In this document: positions 5,976-10,112 of the stretch, piece after piece | Layout: each line of letters begins with the position of its first letter | How positions within the stretch are numbered: the first letter of the stretch is position 1 | Assembly: GCA_031296355.1 (NCBI GenBank) | Contig: JARLFX010000346.1 | Coordinates: forward strand, 1-10,112 | Origin: Acidobacteriaceae bacterium | Lineage (GTDB): Bacteria > Acidobacteriota > Terriglobia > Terriglobales > Acidobacteriaceae | Direction of reading: 5' to 3' | DNA length: 10,112 nucleotides | Position numbers and translations under genes: made by a program | The notes under the pieces: generated by a model | Database searches by the model: none | What the model saw: the letters and a program-made list of their open reading frames with translations, nothing else | Told to the model about the DNA's origin: nothing

Positions 5976-6740
5976 CTACCGCGCCAGCCAGCCACCATCG
6001 ATCACCAGCACATGGCCGTTCACATAGTCGCTCGCGGCAGAAGCAAGAAACACCACCGGCGCTGCCACATCATGCGGAGTCCCCCAGCGTCCCGCCGGTA
6101 TCCGGCTCAGGATCGCCTCCGAACGCACCGGATCGGCGCGCAGCGGAGCAGTATTGTCCGTCGCCATATAGCCGGGCGCAATCGCATTCACGTTGATGCC
6201 CTTGCCTGCCCACTCGTTGGCAAACGCCTTCGTCAGCTGCGCCACGCCGCCCTTGGCCGCCGCATAGCCCGGAACCAACACGCCGCCCTGGAATGCCAGC
6301 AGCGATGCCGTGTTGATCACCTTGCCCGAACCCTGCGCCAGCATATGCTTGCCTGCCAGCTGCGTCAGCCGAAAGACCGCCGTCAGGTTGATGTTGATCA
6401 CCGCCATCCAGTCTTCCATCGAGTGATCCACCGCTGGTGCCCGCCGAATAATCCCCGCGTTGTTCACCAGGATGTCGATAGTTCCAAATTCCTTCACGAC
6501 GCCGTCAATCAATCCGTCGCACGTCTTCACATCGCTCAGGTCCGCGGTGAATACGGCGGAACGTCCGCCCGCCGCCTTGATGGTCTGGTGCGTTGCATCC
6601 GGCGAGAAACTCGGATGATCATGCAGCGCCACCTGCGCTCCTGCCTCTGCCAGTGCAATCGCAATCCCCGCTCCCAGTCCGCGGGACGATCCCGTTACCA
6701 ACGCTGTCTTACCCTTCAAACTAAAGCTGTCGAGAATCAT
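5976..6740 (-). CDS. kduD: KduD-type SDR dehydrogenase (2-keto-3-deoxygluconate 5-dehydrogenase), copy 2
   Basis: Short-chain dehydrogenase expected to interconvert 2,5-diketo-3-deoxygluconate and KDG with a nicotinamide cofactor. Of the three SDRs here it looks most like E. coli KduD: the opening MILDSFSLKGK, IPAGRWG before the last helix, and the closing DYVNGHVLVIDGGWLAR match that protein closely. Its 254 residues carry TGSSRGLG (16-23), NNAG (93-96), Ser146, Tyr159 and Lys163 (YAAAK) and NAIAPGYMATDNT. The start at 6740 has GGAG seven bases upstream. It seems to be a single-gene transcript: a promoter with a CRP-like site lies upstream, a terminator of the preceding gene lies beyond that, and its own terminator lies downstream. 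It is a paralogue of the SDR at 2457-3221; whether the two differ in substrate is not visible from sequence. Confidence 0.9.
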   Translation of the reverse strand: MILDSFSLKGKTALVTGSSRGLGAGIAIALAEAGAQVALHDHPSFSPDATHQTIKAAGGRSAVFTADLSDVKTCDGLIDGVVKEFGTIDILVNNAGIIRRAPAVDHSMEDWMAVININLTAVFRLTQLAGKHMLAQGSGKVINTASLLAFQGGVLVPGYAAAKGGVAQLTKAFANEWAGKGINVNAIAPGYMATDNTAPLRADPVRSEAILSRIPAGRWGTPHDVAAPVVFLASAASDYVNGHVLVIDGGWLAR

Positions 6741-6773
6741 CGTTCATCTCCAGTACATTCCTGTTGCACGTTG

Positions 6774-6779
6774 GTTATA
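6774..6779 (-). promoter_or_regulatory. predicted -10 element of the copy-2 kduD promoter
   Basis: TATAAC on the minus strand matches the -10 consensus at five of six positions and would start transcription near 6767, 26 bases before the ATG. No good -35 hexamer is present at the usual spacing, which fits an activator-dependent promoter served by the site at 6802-6817. Confidence 0.45.
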
Positions 6780-6801
6780 GGCCGACGCAGCGCCGACAAT
6801 C

Positions 6802-6817
6802 TGTGATAGCCCTCACA
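6802..6817. promoter_or_regulatory. CRP/FNR-family-like binding site
   Basis: TGTGA-TAGCCC-TCACA has both perfect half-sites of the E. coli CRP consensus, and the flanks on both sides are A/T-rich as in that consensus. Its centre is about 42 bases upstream of the start site implied by the TATAAC at 6774-6779, the position of activator sites in class II CRP promoters. This implies catabolite-type activation of the kduD gene by a CRP-like protein; no such regulator is in the window. Confidence 0.55.
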
Positions 6818-6828
6818 ATTTTTGCCTT

Positions 6829-6860
6829 AAATGAAGAAGGCAGCCGCCGAAGCGACTGCC
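6829..6860 (-). terminator. Rho-independent terminator of the SDR gene at 6885
   Basis: Minus-strand stem GGCAGTCGC / GCGGCTGCC with a stable TTCG loop, followed by the T-rich TTCTTCATTT. It is 24 bases after the SDR stop codon. It separates that gene from the kduD unit at 5976 and repeats the stem of the terminator at 5918-5946. Confidence 0.82.
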
Positions 6861-6884
6861 TTGTCTCACATACCGAAATCTGAG

Positions 6885-7661
6885 CTACTGGTTTACACCA
6901 CTTGCCAGGAATCCGCCATCCACGACCAGGATCTCTCCGGTAACAAACGTCGCTGCATCCGATGCCAGGAATACCGCCGACCCGATCAACTCTTCCGTCT
7001 TGCCGAAGCGTCCCATCGGTGTACGCATACGCAGCTCCTTGCCGCGCTCACTCTCATCCAGCAGCTTCTGGTTCAGCGCCGTGCGGAAGACGCCGGGCGC
7101 AATGGCATTCACGTTCACGCCCTGCGAAGACCACTCCACCGCGAGCGACTTGGTCAGCGCGCCTACTGCAGCCTTCGATGCGGCATACGCCGTCACTTCC
7201 TTCAGGCTCACAAACGTGTTCAGCGACGCGATGTTGATGATGCGTCCGTAGCCGCGCTCCAGCATGTGCTTGCCGAATATCTGGCAGGCACGCAGTGTGC
7301 CCGTCACGTTGGTGTCCATGATGTCGTTCCAGGTCTCTTCTGAAACCGTCAGCGTCGGCTCGCGCTTGATCTTGCCCGCGCAGTTGATCAGGATGTCGAC
7401 CTTGCCGAGCGCCTTCACCGTCTCTGCCAGCAGCTTCTCCAGCGATGCACGGTCGCCTACATCAGACGTAACCCGCAGCGACTTCCTGCCCTTGGCTTCA
7501 ATCGCCTTTGCTGCTTCGTCTACCTGTTCCTGCCGGCGCGAACTTGCCACCACGTCTGCGCCCGCTTCTGCCAGACCAATTGCCATTGCCAGGCCAATAC
7601 CGGAGGTACCGCCTACCACCACGGCAGTCTTGCCCGTCAGATCAAAAAGAGGATGTCCCAT
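6885..7661 (-). CDS. SDR-family oxidoreductase, candidate fructuronate (mannonate) or gluconate-type dehydrogenase
   Basis: NAD(P)-dependent short-chain dehydrogenase of 258 residues. The fold is complete: cofactor loop VGGTSGIG (16-23, with Val where most SDRs have Thr), NCAG (93-96, Cys in place of the usual second Asn), Ser146, Tyr159 and Lys163 (YAASK), and NAIAPGVFRT. SRR after the second strand (40-43) hints at NADP preference. It is clearly apart from the two KduD copies and resembles gluconate 5-dehydrogenase-type SDRs. It follows uxaE and kdgK on the same strand. The reductase needed between fructuronate (UxaE product) and mannonate is otherwise missing here, so a UxuB-like role is an attractive inference. 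AAGGA precedes the ATG at 7661 by ten bases. A hairpin upstream (7688-7720) may reduce read-through from kdgK. Confidence 0.8.
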   Translation of the reverse strand: MGHPLFDLTGKTAVVVGGTSGIGLAMAIGLAEAGADVVASSRRQEQVDEAAKAIEAKGRKSLRVTSDVGDRASLEKLLAETVKALGKVDILINCAGKIKREPTLTVSEETWNDIMDTNVTGTLRACQIFGKHMLERGYGRIINIASLNTFVSLKEVTAYAASKAAVGALTKSLAVEWSSQGVNVNAIAPGVFRTALNQKLLDESERGKELRMRTPMGRFGKTEELIGSAVFLASDAATFVTGEILVVDGGFLASGVNQ

Positions 7662-7687
7662 CAGATTTATTTCCTTCCCAAAATGTG

Positions 7688-7720
7688 AAAAGCGCGCCGG
7701 CGCCTATGGGGCCGGCGCGC
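7688..7720 (-). terminator. strong GC hairpin between kdgK copy 2 and the SDR gene
   Basis: A perfect ten-pair stem GCGCGCCGGC / GCCGGCGCGC with a nine-base loop is followed on the minus strand by TTTT and then a mixed T-rich tract. It starts 18 bases after the kdgK stop. It could be a terminator or, given the short T run, a partial terminator or 3'-end stabiliser that lowers expression of the downstream SDR. Confidence 0.65.
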
Positions 7721-7738
7721 CTTGTGAAATTGCGTTGC

Positions 7739-8833
7739 TTAGCGCTGAATGCGTGCTGAACCGCCACCCGCAAGCGCCCGTACCTGTTCCACCGTTGACA
7801 TCGTGGTGTCGCCAGGGAAGGTTGTCATCAGCGCGCCGTGCGCCCAGCCCAGCTTGATCGCCTCTTCCGGCTTCTCGCCGTTCAGTAGACCATAGATGAA
7901 GCCCGATGCAAATCCGTCGCCGCCGCCTACGCGGTCGATCACGTTCAGCTCGCACGTCGGCGCCTGATAGCTCTTGCCGTTCACCCACGCCACCGCGCTC
8001 CATGTGTGGTGGTTGGTGGTGTGTACTTCGCGCAGCGTCGTCGCTACCACCTTGGTCTTCGGATAGCGGGCAGCAACCTGCTCCATCATGCCCAGGAACA
8101 CGGTCGTATCCAGCTTGCTCGCCGCCTTCGCGCTCGCAGCCACCTCCGGTCCGGCAAATCCCAGGCCCTTCTGCAGGTCCTCTTCGTTGCCCACCAGTAC
8201 GTCCACGTGCTCCACGATCTCGCCCAGCACCTTGTGCGCCTGCGCCGCGCCGCCCTGCGTCTTCCAGAGCTTCTCGCGATAGTTCAGATCAAACGATGTC
8301 ACCACACCGGCTGCGCGTGCAGCCTTCATCGCTTCAATCACCAGTGCAGAAGTCGACTCCGACAGCGACGAGAAGATGCCGCCGCTGTGGAACCAGCGCA
8401 CGCCGGAAGCGAAGATCGCCTTCCAGTCAAAGTCGCCCGGCTTCAGTTGCGCAGCCGCTTCGTTGCAGCGGTTGTAGAAGACCACGGGATTGCGGACGCC
8501 CAGGCCCTGGTCGCTATAGACCGTCGCCATGTTCGGTCCGCGTGTGCCGTCGTGCTCAAAGTGCTTGTAGAACGACTTCACGCCCATCGCGCGTACCTTC
8601 TCGTTGATCAGGTCGCCAATCGGGTAGTCCACCATCGCCGATGCGATGCCCGTGTTCAGACGGAAGCAGTCAGAGAGGTTCGCGGCCACATTGAACTCGC
8701 CGCCGCTTACGTGCACAGCAAAGTTCGTCGCCTTGCGGAACGGGATGATCCCCGGATCAAGCCGGTGTACCAGCGCGCCGAGCGAAAGCAGGTCGAGTGA
8801 GCCCTTTTCAGGGATTTTGAAGCCAAGACTCAT
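7739..8833 (-). CDS. kdgK: 2-keto-3-deoxygluconate kinase-like PfkB-family sugar kinase (copy 2)
   Basis: Cytoplasmic sugar kinase expected to turn KDG into KDPG. The 364-residue product has SLGALVHRLDP (17-27), the first PfkB signature region GGEFNVAANL (44-53), the KDG-kinase motif SFDLNYREKLW (180-190), VGNEEDL (214-220) and DRVGGGDGFASG (300-311) with catalytic Asp306. It shares the overall plan, length and GGGSARI ending with copy 1 but differs much in the substrate-side N-terminal half, so a related keto-deoxy sugar acid is possible as substrate. The ATG at 8833 has AAGGAG eight bases upstream. The 94-base gap to uxaE contains no clear terminator or promoter, so the two genes are probably co-transcribed. 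Confidence 0.83.
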   Translation of the reverse strand: MSLGFKIPEKGSLDLLSLGALVHRLDPGIIPFRKATNFAVHVSGGEFNVAANLSDCFRLNTGIASAMVDYPIGDLINEKVRAMGVKSFYKHFEHDGTRGPNMATVYSDQGLGVRNPVVFYNRCNEAAAQLKPGDFDWKAIFASGVRWFHSGGIFSSLSESTSALVIEAMKAARAAGVVTSFDLNYREKLWKTQGGAAQAHKVLGEIVEHVDVLVGNEEDLQKGLGFAGPEVAASAKAASKLDTTVFLGMMEQVAARYPKTKVVATTLREVHTTNHHTWSAVAWVNGKSYQAPTCELNVIDRVGGGDGFASGFIYGLLNGEKPEEAIKLGWAHGALMTTFPGDTTMSTVEQVRALAGGGSARIQR

Positions 8834-8927
8834 GACGGAAATTCTCCTTGTCTATCGTGAAACCAATGTATTGTTCAATCTTCGTACAAATACTTCCGGT
8901 ACGCAATTTAATTCCTGAATCTGCCGC

Positions 8928-10112
8928 TTATTTGCCCAGAAAGATCGGCCGAATGTGCCGGTCATACAGGTTCGTCGTCACATTCCGCGCCACCACGGCT
9001 TCATTCGCTTTCAGCGCATTCAGATAACGGTCGCCCAGCTTGGCTGCTACCTTGAATCCGACATGCAGAAGCTGGCGCAGACTGGGATTGTACGCGCTGT
9101 TTGACTGGTCATGCCGCAATGCGCTCACAAACTGCTCTGACGTCCAGCCGTTCACCACCGCCGGCTCAGGCAGCTTCGCCGGATCAATGTCGATCACGGT
9201 CGCGTACGGCGCGCAGAGCTCCGCGCTGTGCGCAAACGCCTCGGCATACACTTCCTTTGCAATCTTCAGCCCATCGCCGCCCGCTTCCGCCAGCCCGATG
9301 ATCTCTTCCAGCCACGTCGTGCCCGCCGTCTTCAGGTGAACTCCAGCGTCAAACTTCTTGATCGCATCATGGATTGCCTGATAGATAGAGAACTTGTCCG
9401 ACCCTGAATGTACGCTCAGTTTCAGGTTCGCTGGCAGCCCATACTGCTTGATGGCAAATGCAATCGCCGCCAGGTCGTCATTGAACTCCTGTGTAAACTT
9501 CGGCACATCGCCCACATAGTCCACACCCTTGTTGAAGCGGCCCGTGAACTTCGGCGCAATCGTCTGGATCGGAATCTTCTCATCCGCGATAGCAGCAAGA
9601 ATAATCAGCAGCTCCACCGGCGTCTGCGGCAGGTCGGTCTCATCCATGGAGACTTCCGGCACAAAGCTCCCTGCCCCACGCTTCTCCACGATGTAGCGAT
9701 AGATGCGTCCAGCTTCCTGCACCGCACCCAGGAACTTGTTCGCCACGCCCGTCACAAACTCCTTGGTGATGACGAACGGCTTCTCAATGTGCGGAATCGT
9801 TACCGTACCCACCAGCTCCGGGTGCCGCGCTACAAACGCCGCTACATCCTCCGGCTTGGTCGCCTTGCCGATATCGTCGGCCACGTCCAGCGTGTAAAAG
9901 TCGCACGGTGCCAGAAAGCGGTCCACGGTCTTCAGGTTGATGTGGTCGGCATCCAGAAAATAGGGGGTCTTCCATCCCAGAGCCTTCACCGCAGCATCTG
10001 CTGCTTCGCGCGTCTGCGTTGGCTCTGATCCAATAATGGTGTGCTCGCGGTTCGACTTGTTCCACACGGGCGCAATCGTCACGCCCTCTTTGGCTGCCAG
10101 CACAAATGCCTG
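8928..10112 (-). CDS. uxaE: tagaturonate epimerase UxaE, N-terminus beyond the right edge
   Basis: Metal-dependent epimerase family described from Thermotoga, interconverting D-tagaturonate and D-fructuronate and so linking galacturonate to the glucuronate/mannonate route. The last 394 residues are present; the frame is still open at the window edge, and a GTG at 10103 is only an internal valine codon, so the true start lies outside. Conserved-looking blocks are FLDADHINLKTVDRFL, YTLDVADDIG, PEVSMDETD, NLKLSVHSGSDKFSIY (split here for length) and HLKTAGTTWLEEI; the Asp, His and Glu residues in these are likely metal or substrate ligands. Family recognition is from memory of these motifs. It is followed by kdgK copy 2. 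This gene points to galacturonate (pectin) use and would replace the UxaB/UxuB-only route of enterobacteria. Confidence 0.8.
   Translation of the reverse strand, partial: QAFVLAAKEGVTIAPVWNKSNREHTIIGSEPTQTREAADAAVKALGWKTPYFLDADHINLKTVDRFLAPCDFYTLDVADDIGKATKPEDVAAFVARHPELVGTVTIPHIEKPFVITKEFVTGVANKFLGAVQEAGRIYRYIVEKRGAGSFVPEVSMDETDLPQTPVELLIILAAIADEKIPIQTIAPKFTGRFNKGVDYVGDVPKFTQEFNDDLAAIAFAIKQYGLPANLKLSVHSGSDKFSIYQAIHDAIKKFDAGVHLKTAGTTWLEEIIGLAEAGGDGLKIAKEVYAEAFAHSAELCAPYATVIDIDPAKLPEPAVVNGWTSEQFVSALRHDQSNSAYNPSLRQLLHVGFKVAAKLGDRYLNALKANEAVVARNVTTNLYDRHIRPIFLGK

Noticed and set aside
8834..8927. Promoter or operator between uxaE and kdgK copy 2 (small palindrome ATTG-TT-CAAT at 8870-8879)
   Set aside because: Arms of four bases only and no convincing -10/-35 pair; the ribosome site AAGGAG is the only clear signal.
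10101..10103. GTG at 10103 as start of the tagaturonate epimerase
   Set aside because: The frame is open through the window edge, no ribosome site can be seen, and the remaining protein is shorter than expected for the family; it is an internal codon.

Overview
The window carries the lower half of a hexuronate (galacturonate/pectin-type) catabolic locus on the minus strand. It is interrupted by two plus-strand genes for nickel-pincer cofactor synthesis and a broken low-GC gene. No database search was possible. The GC-rich coding, a UxaE-type epimerase next to KDG kinase, KduD paralogues, and REP-like GGGCTTTAGCCC palindromes suggest a soil bacterium, most plausibly an Acidobacteriota (Terriglobia-like). 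This taxonomic guess is an inference of moderate to low confidence.

Layout, read leftward along the minus strand. (a) Right edge: the 3' part of a tagaturonate epimerase gene (uxaE, 8928 to past 10112), then a 2-keto-3-deoxygluconate kinase (kdgK copy 2, 7739-8833), a hairpin at 7688-7720, and a third SDR dehydrogenase (6885-7661) closed by a UUCG-loop terminator (6829-6860). (b) A single-gene unit for a KduD-type dehydrogenase (5976-6740) with its own predicted promoter, a CRP-like TGTGA-N6-TCACA site and its own terminator (5918-5946). (c) A low-GC stretch (5205-5861) that looks like one secreted-protein gene split by a single in-frame TAA. (d) Plus-strand larE (3442-4299) and larB (4443-5201), separated by a pair of REP-like palindromes. 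(e) A leftward operon kduD (2457-3221), iclR regulator (1645-2460, ATGA overlap), kdgK copy 1 (513-1610) and eda (1-470, running off the left edge).

How the genes fit together: UxaE would interconvert tagaturonate and fructuronate. An SDR (the 6885-7661 product is the best candidate) could reduce fructuronate to mannonate. Mannonate dehydratase (not in the window) would give 2-keto-3-deoxygluconate (KDG). The KduD enzymes would supply KDG from the unsaturated-uronate branch. KdgK makes KDPG, and Eda cleaves it to pyruvate and glyceraldehyde 3-phosphate. The IclR protein is the likely local regulator. Uronate isomerase, mannonate dehydratase, KduI, transporters and polysaccharide lyases are not seen here. 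larE and larB make parts of the nickel-pincer cofactor of LarA-family racemases; larA and larC are absent from the window, so the link to uronate metabolism is open. No tRNA, rRNA, CRISPR array, insertion sequence or phage gene was found.
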